A stretch of DNA of 64,000 bases from Ephydatia muelleri. Taxonomy: Eukaryota; Porifera; Demospongiae; Spongillida; Spongillidae. Below are positions 22,745 to 34,653 of the stretch, piece by piece. The position numbers and the translations under genes are program-made. The DNA lies in NCBI GenBank assembly GCA_013339895.1, contig JABACO010000001.1:30161891-30225890 (forward strand). Direction: 5' to 3'. The notes beneath the pieces are model-generated. The model was given only the letters and a program-made list of their open reading frames with translations. It was not told the DNA's origin and searched no databases. The first letter of the stretch is position 1. Every line of letters starts with the position of its first letter.

Positions 22745-23120
22745 ATAATGCCATTGCTGGGGAACTATATAGCAGAATGTCACTGGCAATGGCTCGAACC
22801 AATGTGAAATTGAGCCTGCTATATATTTCAGCCAAGACTTGGCTCTTACACTAGGAGGAAGTGATGGCAATGCTAGATGCGAGGCGAGAGAAGGTGTTGT
22901 GAGCTTCCTTGTCCCAGTTAGCATATGTCTCCACAGCAAGTGGGACACAAACCCACCCCAACTCAGAGCACTTGGGGATATTTGGCTCTGTACAGGTTTT
23001 ATCACCTCTGCCACCATTGCCACTGCCTCCACAGGCACTCAGGAAGAACAAAGGGGATGTGAAAGTCACATCAAAGGCAGCATGCCTTCCTCTGTCCCAG
23101 TCCAATACAAGGCATGTCAG
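22745..23120 (-). pseudogene. C-terminal fragment of a LINE-type retrotransposon ORF2
   Basis: On the minus strand the translation contains RHAAFDVTFTSPL, then after a short gap CSELGWVCVPLAVETYANWDKE, then in another frame QVLAEIYSRLNFTLVRA. This order (CDVTVxSPL, GWxCVPLxVExYGxW, then the ExYxRLNxxLVRxxA end) is the region after the RT in many invertebrate LINE ORF2 proteins. There is at least one frameshift near 22850, and the RT core is absent. A truncated, dead copy. Confidence 0.65.
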
Positions 23121-23769
23121 CTAGGTGATTACGGTATGAGACCACACTTCTTAACCCTCACATGTCAGCAGAATTCCAAGACTAGAGATTGTGGCGAGAG
23201 ACCTAATCACTACTGCCAGGTGAAAATTGCAGAGACTCACAGCTTTTACAAAGAAGCAGAAATATAATCAAATTATAGTTTCTTACAAGGCTTTACATCC
23301 ACTGTATATACATGTATAAACGAACTGCTTATCTGGTTGAAGATCAAGTCAGCACGTGACAGCTCAGTTTTCAAACTTATACATTGTACTTGGGTTATAT
23401 AAGAAAATTTTGAGAATGCGTATCACATAGCAATAATTGAGCAGGTACCTAATGGTTTGACAATAGATCACCAACAATACATGAGCTCAGGTCCTTTTAG
23501 AAACATGCAACTAAATTCTTATTTTGAACAAATTTAAGAAAAGATGGGTCTTGGTATCTTCTTTGTTTTATCCATTACAGAGATACAGCTGTGCAAAGTA
23601 ATTGCATATTTTCCCGCTCGATTCGTACCAATAATTTTCGCCGTATATACATGTATGTTCTGCAATTTAACCGGTTGATCAACCGGCGTCCGGTTGTTCA
23701 ACGGGTCGACCGGTTGACTAACGGGCCGCCCAGATAATTAACTTTCAACACTAACAGTCCGGTTAAGCA

Positions 23770-25634
23770 ATCGGACGAATCCACAGGCCATATATTTTGT
23801 GGACAAAAAGTATGTAATCCGAAAAATTGAAATGATTGCGTAATGCCTATAGCAACGCCCATGACAACCTGGAGAGCTGAAAGGGTGAGCTGGTACAAAA
23901 GACAGGATGGCTACAAGCGCCATTTAAAAGCAGATTACAAAAGAAGCTACAGTTTCCTCTTTTTGATGCAAGTCATTAGGACCAGCAATTCTTGCCACGG
24001 CAAGTTATGGCTGTTGAAAGCGGGTAACCCTCGACGTACCTTTCCTCTTCGAAGTGTGTTTTCCACGTTCCCAACCGATAGAAAGTTTGAATACAAGCTA
24101 GAAATTAAAGGTAACAGAAGGTACTAACTAGTTCTCGTATGTTCTTGTAGCCACGATTTTTTGTTGAAGTTTATCCTGAATTGCGGTATTCTTTTAGGAG
24201 GAGGCGCCACATTTTGTAGAGCTGCAATCAGTAAGTGCTCCTTAACAATGAGCAACAAATGTTTCACAGGATCTGGTACCGAATGGTACATCCTTTGCAA
24301 AGTGCATGAATGGATTGGCTTCTTTCTCACCCCATGAGACCGAATCCAATATGTGTTTGCCATGCCAATACGCTCTTTGAGCATATTTTATTCTTAGTTA
24401 TATGGTTGCCAACTAACACACCACCTAAGTATTGTTGCCTATGGATGTTAAAATATTGGAGGGCTTCATCCAATTGCTTGACAAAGGGACCAGCAAATTT
24501 CTTGTCAGTCACTTTGGTGCTGCTGATTATTTCCTCCTTCTGTTTGCTTGCTTTCAAATCAGTGTTTGTTTGCTTTCAATCAGTGTTTGTTTAATCCTAA
24601 CCATCTTCTCTACAGACTGTCTCATGTCTTCCACCTGCTGGACGATAATCTGAGTTTGACCTATGCCATACCCTACATGGTAGCTCCAAGCTCCAGTGGT
24701 TGGCTCACAATCATTAGGCGTATGGGACATCACAGCTGCTCCAGGATTACTGGATGATTGGAACTGTGCTCATCCAGTGAAAATCCCATTTGGATGGGAG
24801 GGGCAACTGCACGAATGACAGCAACAATTTTGTGTGGATTTAAGTTTGCTGGTCGACCACCTGACTTTTGTAAACTTACATGTATACATACATGTATACA
24901 TGCATCAATTCAATTATTTTATGGTACCTTCTTGCAGACAACTGCTGTGTGCACTGTCCAATCAAAAGGGCGAAGTAAACCATCCATCACTTATTTGCAT
25001 AAACAAAAGATTGTGGGTGAGTGGCCCATTATGTCATTGCCTGTGTTAATTGCACAGACTGAGTGCAAATCGTCTGCAAACTCTCTGCACTTGTATGAAC
25101 TCCTTTTCCCCCTTTCTAGCCTCCGTCAAGAAGCGGCCATACACTCTGCATCGCTGGTTTACCTTCATTACGTGGATCCCCATACAATACTGCCCCTTTT
25201 ATTCATAAAAATACTCACGTCTAGATCACAGGTTTAAAATAATCGTGGCTACTTCTGTGTGTTGTATATGTGTTTCCCCATGTGAGCTGATGAGCGTTAT
25301 TGCTCGCCAAACGTTTTCTATCGGTTGGTTCCTCCACTACGCACGCTGAAAGTAACCCCCTCTTTTCCCGCCAAAGACACATGGGCGTGAAAACGGGCTG
25401 CGCATATCACTGTTAATAATGCTTGTACTTGCGCGTCGATGGTTTTGTTTACAGATATGTTACAGCATTTGCAGATGCTATTTATTTTATTTTTACTATA
25501 CGTCTCAAAGTATGATTTGTGGTTCGCAAAACATGAACAGTATAATGAGATATGATATTACTTTTGGTTTTGGCTCTTTGTAAATTACGGTATTGTCTAA
25601 TTATCGACTTTTTGTCCAGCCGCAAACGTCCGTG
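23770..25634 (-). mobile_element. CAC-ended DNA transposon remnant, copy A
   Basis: Related over most of its length to copy B (26930-28729) in opposite orientation. Its minus-strand start at 25634 reads CACGGACGTTTGCGGCTGG against CACGGGTGTTTGCGGCTGG in copy B. The other end keeps GGCCATATATTTTGTGGAC at about 23787 but has a degraded terminus. Minus-strand remnants (24557-24327, 24384-24124) encode QLDEALQYFNIHRQQYLGGV, then GNHI, then after a frame change IGFGLMG and YHSVPDPVKHLL, matching the copy B protein. Extensively decayed. Confidence 0.7.
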
Positions 25635-26929
25635 AATCAAACGGTCGGACGGTTGACTAACGGGCCACTTAACATTCAGTACCCACTGTCTGAATTAATC
25701 CACGCTATATAAATACAATACTGGTCTGTTTATACTGTTACATCGATATTGTACTATTCCCATTCAAACACAGCTAGAACGTTTCGCTTCCGAATCTCAT
25801 ATTGGTGTTGATCTGTTTAGCGGTCAACGAGAGCCCTTCATTAATTCGCGGTTTGCGTAATCACTACATATTTCCGTAATCGTTCCATACACAGTATGGG
25901 GAAAGCATACCAAATGTTTTTTACAACTTAGCTCCTGACAGATTGTTAGTGCGGTACATTTGGCAAGATTTTTAAACACGTCACCATATTTTTCCCGAAT
26001 AATCCCTCGGTTCCATTGAATTGTAGGGGCCTTTTTTCAAATGTTCTTGAAGTCAATGGTGAGTTCCTCATCTCAAAATTCCACAGTCTATTACGTCAAA
26101 ACCTTAAAGATCTACTGTTAGCTCCTGACAGAAACATATAGCTGATACATAAAGCAACTATTCTGCGCTTTTAAATGTAGGTTTTTGTATTTGAATATTC
26201 GGTTCCATATTCCACAGAAGTATTCCTTCTTGGATTTCATAGTGTCGCCGTCTCGTGCCCACAAAAATTGAAATACGGACGTACGTACATTCGTATCCAT
26301 AACGCTTACCCACGGCTGCCAGCTCTTGCTGGAGCACTACACTCCTCGGTACCCTGCACAGTGGCGTGCACAGTGGCGTGCGCTTAAACCTTGAGCACTG
26401 TAGTGTGCATGTAGGCGTATGTTGCTTCTAAATAATGCACACGGTACGGGGGGGAAGGGGGGGAGGAGGGGGGGGGGGGGGGGCCGGGAAGGGAAGGGTT
26501 AGGTGTACGCCACTAGAAGGCTTAGCGTAGCTTGCTTGAACTGTTCTGTCGCGTTTTGCTACAAAACTTACAAGCTTAGACCTTATACGTAGGTCCAGGG
26601 TAGTAATTGTAGCGGAAGGTCCATGCAGGGTAGTAATAATTGTACATTTAGGTCCAGGTTAGGCCGATGTAAGTACATGTACATTGTTCAGGTTAGGCCT
26701 GTGTAGGTACATTTAGGTCCAGGTTAGGCCTGTGTAGGTGGTACATGTAGGATCAGGGTAGGCCTATGTAGGTCCAAGTTAGGCCTGTGTTGGTACATGT
26801 AGGTCCAGGGTCTGACTGAACACTTAGGCAAAGATGCCGCATTGCATTCTGTTAATGTAGATTTTGCCCTTGATGATAAATATAATATTCTTTCATTGTG
26901 TGCTATGTAAACTATGGTTAGCTAGCTGA
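25635..26929. repeat. spacer with poly-G tract and AGGTTAGGCC-type minisatellite
   Basis: Between the two opposed transposon copies. It contains a duplicated phrase (TTAGCTCCTGACAG at about 25928 and 26118) and a G-tract at about 26449-26482. A degenerate minisatellite at about 26590-26815 is built from gtaggtccaggttaggcctg-like units spaced roughly 20-40 bp. No gene recognised. Confidence 0.6.
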
Positions 26930-28729
26930 CACGGGTGTTTGCGGCTGGACAGTAGGTTGGATAATTAAGCGATACCGTAATTTAGTATGAGCCACCCAAA
27001 AAATATCTAGCCGCATCTCATTATACGATGTCTGTTTTTGCGAGCACATATCATACTCGTCTTATGACATTCCGAGGAGAGAAAATGCTCATGAAAACAC
27101 TATACCACAGCTATACATAAGCCATAATTGCACAAGGACTACATTTATTATGAATGGTTCTGCGCAGCCCGTTTCCACATCAATGTAATTTTGGCGGGAA
27201 AAGATGGGGTGTACTTGAGCGGTCTTTGCGGACCAACCGACCCGTAGAAATCTGTAAGCGAGTAATATAATGATCAGCACACATAGGAGAGTATATACAT
27301 ATCGCTCATAAATAGCCGACTTTTTTTTTAACCCCAGAATAAGGCAGGAGTTTTTATGAATAATTTCAGTATTTTAGAATGGAGATACACGCAAAGAAAG
27401 TCGAAGAGCGATGCAGAGTGTGTGGCCGCTTTTTAGTGGAGGCTATATACCAGGGCTGCATATGACACAGGGTGTCTTCATGAAGCTGTTCAGGCTGCTG
27501 GAGGCCACTTGCCACCAGTTTGACTTGCAGCTGGCGTACACATACCAGGAAGAGAGCAGCAGCTCATCCTCATTCATAAAGTACACTGAAGAGCTGCACA
27601 AGCTCCAGGTGGCCAAGGCTAAGCTGGCTGAAGCCCAAGACTCCTTGGCAGCTTTAGAGGAAGCTGTCATGTACGTAGTGGTGGCATATGGGGAGGACAG
27701 CCCTGTTACGGATATCTATCCTTATCAGGCATGCCCTGGACAGGAGGCAGTCTGTGGAGAAAATGGTAAGGATTAAGCAAACACTGATTTAAATGATTAT
27801 AACACCCTAAAACAGGAAATGGAAATAGCTAAGACCACCAAAGTTACTAGCAAGGAGTTTTCCCTTCATGATGATCCATTTGTGAAGGGATTGGATGAAG
27901 CCCTCCAATCCTTCAAGGTGCAACGGCAGCAATACTTTGGTGGTGTGTTTGTTGGTAACCACATCCACAAGACACTAATCATCTAAATTTAGTTCAGTAG
28001 TTGTAACTCATACACTATTTAGCCAGCAAACATCAAGCGTTTGTGCACCTCCATGGTATAGAGGTTGCAACAACTAAGTGCCCTACACTAATAACACCAG
28101 CAACAGAGGCATGCATGAAGCTTACAAACATCTTCACCCTGCTAGGCCAGTGCCACCGAATATATGACTAGGTACGCTTTTAACGTGCATGCATGTACAA
28201 GTACATGTATGAAATAACTGTACATAATCCAATAGAAACTATAATGGCCCAGCTCATGGAGCACTTTAGGAGTTTCTTCCCAGACTGCTCTATAACATTT
28301 AAAATGCACATGCTGGAAGAACATACAGGCAAAAAGAACATACGTTGGATTTGGTCTTCTGTAGGAGCAAGGAGCAGAAATCCAGGTTTAACCTTGCAAC
28401 GTAGGTACCATTCGGTTCATGACCCAGTCGAAAGACTGTCCTTGATTATGAAGGAGCACCTGCTTTCAATAGCTCCACAAAATGTCACTCCCCCCAAAAG
28501 AGTAAAATTTTGATACCGATATTTCAGCAATACGCATCTCTAAGCCCCAAAAAAGTCGGCTAAACGCAGATAATCGAATCAGTTAGTACCTTCTGTTATT
28601 GTTTTTGACAGGGGGCTCACGTTTCTTGGCTCTGGTTGTCTAGGACGTTGCTAAGGGAATACGTAATCATTTCAATATTTCGAGTTATAAACCTACTGTC
28701 CACAAAATATATGGCCGCAAACACCCGTG
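26930..28729 (+). mobile_element. CAC-ended DNA transposon, copy B, 1800 bp
   Basis: Terminal inverted repeats begin CACGGGTGTTTGCGG at both ends and continue (GGACAGTAGGTT) after a 13-bp difference at the right end. CTGA is present directly before (26926-26929) and after (28730-28733), a 4-bp target duplication. CAC termini plus a 4-bp duplication recall the Chapaev branch of the CMC superfamily, but no catalytic domain can be shown, so the class is inferred. The cargo is a broken gene on the plus strand. Confidence 0.8.
27379..28513 (+). pseudogene. uncharacterised transposon-borne protein, broken
   Basis: Plus-strand segments: MEIHAKKVEERCRVCGRF at 27379 (a Cys-pair opening), a middle part at about 27468-27776 (MKLFRLLEATCHQFDLQLAY ... 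coiled EELHKLQVAKAKLAEAQ), then ASTKVTS-like sequence with KGLDEALQSFKVQRQQYFGG and VGNHIH near 27830-27970. The last segment at 28240-28513 has FKMHMLEEH and, after a gap, YHSVHDPVERLSLIMKEHLL. I know this arrangement (KMHxLExH ... GEQGAESIHA ... MKEHL) from uncharacterised invertebrate proteins. Frame changes and a missing GEQGAESIH centre show decay. Confidence 0.55.
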
Positions 28730-28733
28730 CTGA

Positions 28734-31266
28734 ATAGTGGATTGTCTAAACTGATGTTAGGCTGCCGGGTGTACATGTACATTTGGATCTACTAGCTATA
28801 GCAGTTCTAAGAGAGCAAATTGTGTATGTTTTTTAAAGCACATACTCTACATGTAGCCCCTATATACAAACCACACATTGTGTGCAGAAACGTGTTTTGG
28901 TGGTGATGACATGGACCTTTTAGGCCTGATGCGGCAATGCCAGCAAGTATTAGGGAGGGGGTGGAGTGTGCTTTGGACCTGATGCAGAGGCTCTTTGGCC
29001 TAGTGGTAGACTGCTCAGCGCTCCGATGTGTAGACATAAAGCTTTCCGTTACGAACCTTCACGTAAGTATAGTTATATTTGGGCGCTATACGTGTACTGT
29101 GGCGCTCTAGCCACATGCACACATGCAGACAAAGATTGAACGATATGTAAGGCTCAAACCTGCGTAGGTCGTTCTGCACTGGAAAGTGCTAACGAATCAA
29201 CTTAAATTTCCTGTGTAAGCTGCATGACTATATAAATGCCGATGCGCGATGACGACGCAATGTATTACGTTAGCGGTTGTTATAATTTAAGCAGAATCAA
29301 GTTATTGTGCACATTTATTCACCATTACGATAATATTGTCAATTACATATTTACTGAATAATTTTGGCAGATGACGCAAGGCATTGCGCAATGACATACG
29401 TGTATAAATAAATTATGCGCCAGCGGTAGAAATAATTTTTTGTCTTGATTTTAGTTAAAGAACAGTTCTTTATAAAGTACACATTGTAATCAGACCGATT
29501 TAATGTACATCTAAACGTGTTTAAATTCAATTTGAAAATTAATCGCAAGATGACCACCGATGTATGGCCGATTTCTTGAAATGGCAAAACACAATAGGTA
29601 GAAAAGCTAGCTCTGGTATAGAAAACATTGCACATCCAAAATGTTTGAATCAGGATTGCTGATAGATAATGGGATAACACAATTAAAAGACTGAAGATTT
29701 AGACATTTGTAGTTGAAGGCTGCTGCTCCAACTCTCTGTTCCTTACATACTCTACGATGGATTTTAGATTTACAAGTTCGCAGTCAAGTTGAAGCCAAAC
29801 ATATACATGTACTTTGGCAAATGTCGTCTTTCCACCGGCATGTAGGCAATCGATCTGTATGGTATACCTGGTACAACCCTTCGAGTAGACTTCATTATAG
29901 TGTGATCATTTTCATTCTACAAGCCCAAACAATCAAAGTTGTAGTCGCCAAGTAATAAAGAACAAGTAAGTACCATATTATAGTGCTACAGTTTGACTGT
30001 GGCAGGTAATACTTGGCATGTTAATGAGGGCGAAACGACTCTTCTTCGAATTCACGCACGAAGTGTCGAAAGGAAGCATCTATCCCTTTGAGATGATATG
30101 TGTGTTTGTGTGTGTGTGTGTGGTGTGTGTGTGTGTATGATATTGTATAGTGCATACAATCTGCCATATCTTCTATTCGTTGAAACACTTAAGCATGCGC
30201 GGCCTAGTGTACGCAAGCGAGGCGGGGGGGGGGGGAGGGGGGGGGGGGGGGGGGGGGGGTGGGGGGGGGGGGGAGAATACTGCTCCATATAGAATGGCCC
30301 GTACGGGATTGGCTCATACGCCATAACAGTGTAGGTAGACGACCGAAACAGCCTGTACGGGTACGGCAGACGAAATGTCAGCGTGCGAACACGTGCGACA
30401 AAACGTGTCTCGCAGCCACAGCCGTTTCCTATCGGTCCGCACACGAGAGCCGCGATCGTACAACCGACAAATTTAGGATCCAATTGAATACGGTTAGGAT
30501 CGCGTGCGACTGCGAGCCCGGAATCAACCGCTGTGTTTCAGCCATCTAAAGTGTGACACGGAACACATTGGGCTGTTCCGAAACGCACCAGAAAGTATTG
30601 ATGTGTCCCGAATACGCGACCGCTAAAGTAATGAATCAAAGCCTTCTGTTGTACTTTTATAAGCATGTCAGGGGCCCAGGCCACCTCCTCTGACTATACA
30701 CATTCCAATCTAATTATACATTGTAGTCACCGTCAATCAAAAAATTGGAATGAATGGTAATCCAAAGTGCAAACCGAGCTCCTTGGGGATAGCACCTAAA
30801 GGCGAGGAGCTTGAATTACAATTCAATCCATGAGGTACGGGTTGCTCAAAAAAAAAAAAAAAAAGCCGTAAAGTAAAAAAAAGAAGCGTCATGACCGGTG
30901 ATGGAATCAAACTGTAAACCTTCTGGGTCCATGTATATTTCCCAATTTAATTCTCGTATTTCTATTTGTACAAGAAGTGTTCACCGTTACCAAAGAACTC
31001 TTCCAGACCCTTCGAAACATTATACCAATTAGAAGTTATTCATGTTCATGGCTTCAGTTGATACCCCGTTCCTGCTACCTAACATTCCTGCATGATTGTA
31101 GGCAACCCTGCGTGTGGATAGAGTGGGCCTGACACACAGATATCTATCAGTCTATACCTTGTATCTTTTTACAGGGAGATAGATAGCTTGATGCGCACGT
31201 GTTACACTATTGTTCAACAAGATGCCTTTCTTTGCGCAAGCGCGGAGTTTTAGATTCGTAACTGTT
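28734..31266. other. no certain gene; simple repeats
   Basis: A short plus-strand open stretch at about 28920-29060 (starts PDAAMPASIREGVECALDLM, then a consensus-like donor CAC|GTAAGT) might be a coding exon, but nothing supports it on either side. The rest is AT-rich, with a (TG)n tract at 30100-30138, a poly-G tract at 30222-30273 and an A-run at about 30848-30864. Confidence 0.4.
30222..30275. repeat. poly-G tract, about 50 nt
   Basis: An almost uninterrupted G run broken only by single A or T bases. It is a strong candidate for G-quadruplex formation and also a likely place for length errors in the assembly. Confidence 0.85.
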
Positions 31267-31510
31267 TGTTTAATATCCTACCATCCTTGGATTTTGCATT
31301 ATTGTTGTGTGTTTTGCAGAAACTGCCTCCAAAGTAGTGACTATTATAATTAGCAGAGTGTGCGCCATATTTTGTATTATATTACATATTTACGGTATAT
31401 ACAAAAATACGGCGCACACTCTGCTAATTATAATAGTCACTACTTTGGAGGCAGTTTCTGCAAAACACACAACAATAATGCAAAATCCAAGGATGGTAGG
31501 ATATTAAACA
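31267..31510. mobile_element. near-perfect 244-bp hairpin
   Basis: Arms of about 112 bp (31267-31378 and 31398-31510) are almost exact reverse complements, sharing for example TTTGCAGAAACTGCCTCC and its complement GGAGGCAGTTTCTGCAAA. Differences are confined to the AT-rich centre. No coding capacity. A fold-back MITE or dsRNA/small-RNA source. The near-identity of the arms implies it is young or maintained by gene conversion. Confidence 0.85.
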
Positions 31511-31946
31511 GTAGCACACATTAGGGCGGTCCGAAATTTAAAAGTCGGTAGGCATTCGGACCGCCCGACCTTCCGATTCCGAATCCGATTCATAAAGTTT
31601 TTTTAACCGATACTGTATTTATCCCGCTCGTCCTCTTGTGGGATATGAGATCTTTGTTGCTTCTTTTATCGCCGCTCCATCGATTGATTGTATAACTTCG
31701 AATAATTATTTCCTGTTCTCAAATCTCACATGGTCCATTGGGTCTACCGGAATGTTGAGTCACTAAAATAACCGGACGTCTCCCTCGTCCCCAAATATAC
31801 GTCCTATGAACTTAAAACTTAGCCAACCATCATTTGAGTAAATAAACAGTATAATAATGCACTGCAAGCATGCATCGTACAGCTAGTTCAGCGGGCTGCA
31901 TTGTCGGTAAGGCACTTAACCTTTTGAGGAAGTCATCGAGTCCTAA

Positions 31947-32546
31947 TTATAATCTCATTGTCTCCGTATAGCCGCGTTCGGCTCTACATAGAGGGCATGT
32001 CTTGGTGAGGGCATCCGCTCCCGAGTACCATGTGTTTAGGCCCTCCTCGCACTCTAGGATGCGTTTGAAGCACCGTGCCAGTAAGATTGGCGGCTTCATC
32101 AGCGTCGCACAAATGCAACACTTAAATGCTTCTGACAGGAGGGTCAGTAGGCCAAATGGAATTTTGGATTGTTTTGAAAGCGCAAGTATAGCTTTAGTAT
32201 TTTTGTTAATAGCTGCAATCTCTCTCCACGGGTCTTCAACATGCGCAGGAGGTAAGGTCGTCTTCAGGAACCGCGTAAAATTTTCAGGGTTCGAACTTAA
32301 ACCCTGGGATGGTTTCTTCATGCACTAAGTTTGCATGCTGGAATACATATGTATATGAATGCTATAATACAATTGCAGCACATATAGAGTGTCTAGAGGT
32401 TTGTAATTAATAGCATCAAATACCCTTACAATTAGTTGTTCCAGTTGTTCCATAACTTCAATAAAGGCTTTCTGAACTTCATTTAAGTGTTTACAATCCA
32501 TTGCTATGAGGAATTGAAGGTAATACATTTCAGCAGAACCCCCCAC
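31947..32546 (-). CDS. RING-like zinc-finger protein, two candidate exons (partial)
   Basis: The 3' part (32321-31947) ends with a Cys-rich module: CCIC, then MKPPILLARCFKRILECEEG, TWY, CPLC and RAERGYTETMRL, stop. This resembles a RING variant known in uncharacterised invertebrate and fish proteins (C-x2-C ... MKPPV.FA.CC ... C-x2-C ... CP.CR.ER). The expected second Cys of the middle pair is Gly here (CEEG), so one metal ligand seems to be lost. An upstream segment (32546 to about 32400) encodes a helical stretch (KHLNEVQKAFIEVMEQLEQ) that probably belongs to the same protein. No clean start or splice phase was established. Confidence 0.5.
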
Positions 32547-34380
32547 ATTTTAGCATCAAAATTAGTGGTGTTACAGCAATTGCTTGCAATGCAGCATTCA
32601 TCTAGCAGGTGTGTGATACATTAATCAGTCCTCAGTTAACTGTCCTTGAATTAATATCCAGTACTACAACACACAATGATGGATCCTGCAAAGCGAATCT
32701 TGATTCAAGCTATACAGTGCATGCAAGAATGCATCATCTTTATATTTTGAACAACAATGATAGGTTTCAAATATACATGTACATAACATTAATATCGATG
32801 CAGGTATCTATTAGTGCTTGTTTGTTACTTACAAAACCTTTAATAGTTTGTATGAAAGTGAAGTGTCCAAATCTGGAATTGCACAAATAAGTATTTGTGG
32901 ATGAGTGCACATGAAGTTGTCAATATTGTTTTTGGCATTCCAGCAAAGTAGAATACTTGATTGGAGTTCATCAACATCAGGCACCAATATATTGTTTATT
33001 GTTTCACTGTCTGTTACACATCAGTGAGCAGTATACTCATTAGACTTACCTCTTTGTTAAGTTGATTGGGATCTCTATTATGTACTCTGCTGTGCAAATG
33101 TATAGTGATTGGATAATGCGATTGGGCTCATCCCAGGAATGGGCTGGAGGTACAAACTGGAGTCTAGAACAAGGAGGTATGTCCAAGTACACTGTCTGGC
33201 AGTGGTGCCACACCCACCAACAATAACGTTTTTCTGTTGTGCATTTGAGTGCTGTATGGATTTCGCGAGTCGGCCGAGTCGGCTCAGCCGAGACATTGGG
33301 TGGAGGTACACTGAGTTGGAATTTTGAAACTAGGCACTTAATATTGTCTAATTATTGGTAATTTACGTCATAGAGTGAAATGTTGCCTACTTGTAGGGAA
33401 CACTACATGTATAATACATCTCATACGGAATGGAATGAACACTTTAAAATGTAAATGGAAAGAATTAAGGTTGAAGTTTTAAATGAATGCTTGATTGCTG
33501 TGTTGGGAGCCCTACACCATCATATATCCCAACTCCGCTCCTCCAATTGTGAGAGAACAACGTAGCCAATAATTTTTGGCTCTATGAAAGGCAAAAGAAA
33601 GCTGTGGTTTGACTGAATCAGTGATGCATCGGTGTCAACAACACGTACTAATTGATCTTCGTCGATAACCCAATGTCAGAACTCAATTACTGTAGCTAAT
33701 GATTGTGCCTGGAAATTTCTTAAATCTATGAAGAGTGGTGCGCCTACGAGGAAACGCGCGCCTCTTCGTTGTGGTGTAATCTAATTGGATTGGAATGTGG
33801 TGCTGAGGAATGCGGTGCTAAATTCTAACCGGTTCCTGAAATTGATTGAGGATAGAAGCATTAATTACGGTCATCATCGTTACGCGAGGAAATTTCCGCA
33901 GTTGGACATGTAGCTTATGTTGATCAAAAAAATGAACATAAATCCTAACGAAACTATAGTCTCTACATATCTGAATGCAGCAGCAGTAGTTATGGTGTCC
34001 ACTAGATTCCTTCAGTGTCTTCAGTGATTAATCAGTGGAGGTGAATTCCATCCATTCCGGTATAGTATGGGATTAAAACAATGAAAATAATACAGACCCA
34101 ATTAGCCTTCGAACAAGCCTAAATCACATTAGTAGTCATATTAAGAACAGTGTAATAATGGTTAAAGCGAGGGACAGCATCTCGAAGGAAGTATATTATT
34201 TGTATGTGCGGTCAAATTAGCATAACCGTATCTGAAATATCGTGGTCTATGCAAACATCTATTATATCTGTGATAGAGAGGTAACATGATTATCTGATTT
34301 TACCACAGTGTAAAGCTTGAATAGTTAAACAAAAAGGCTATAATGCGTTAATTTCATACTTAGGACTCAATTCGGAACCA
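32547..34380. other. no gene recognised
   Basis: AT-rich sequence with no convincing frame. A phrase containing TGGAGGTACA occurs twice (about 33143 and 33300) around a short open stretch. The part after about 34360 is homologous, inverted, to the region downstream of micro-exon gene copy 2. Confidence 0.4.
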
Positions 34381-34386
34381 CACAGA

Positions 34387-34392
34387 TTTATT
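34387..34392 (-). terminator. polyadenylation signal, micro-exon gene copy 1
   Basis: AATAAA (overlapping AATAAATAAA) on the minus strand, in a block homologous to the corresponding AATAAA after copy 2. Conservation of the signal and its surroundings supports it as the common 3' end. Confidence 0.5.
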
Positions 34393-34653
34393 TATTACTG
34401 CATGCACTCGGCTTGTATGAAATTTAGTTATCCATAACAACTTTCTACATTTTGTAAAATTGTGTTCCATTCTCAAAATACAGGTTTCGTACGTTTTTGG
34501 CCTTTTATTACGTGGCTTGCCTGTGACAACAAGCCGTTGCCATACCAACATTATTGGAGTTCTATCTTGATATAGTGATTTGCTTCAAAATGATTTACTT
34601 CAGTACGACAGGCACATTGCAATACACTTCCTCGAGACTCCCCCCAACTTTTG

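Noticed and set aside
24758..25237. 159-codon plus-strand frame
   Set aside because: Runs antisense to the decayed protein of transposon copy A and has no independent support.
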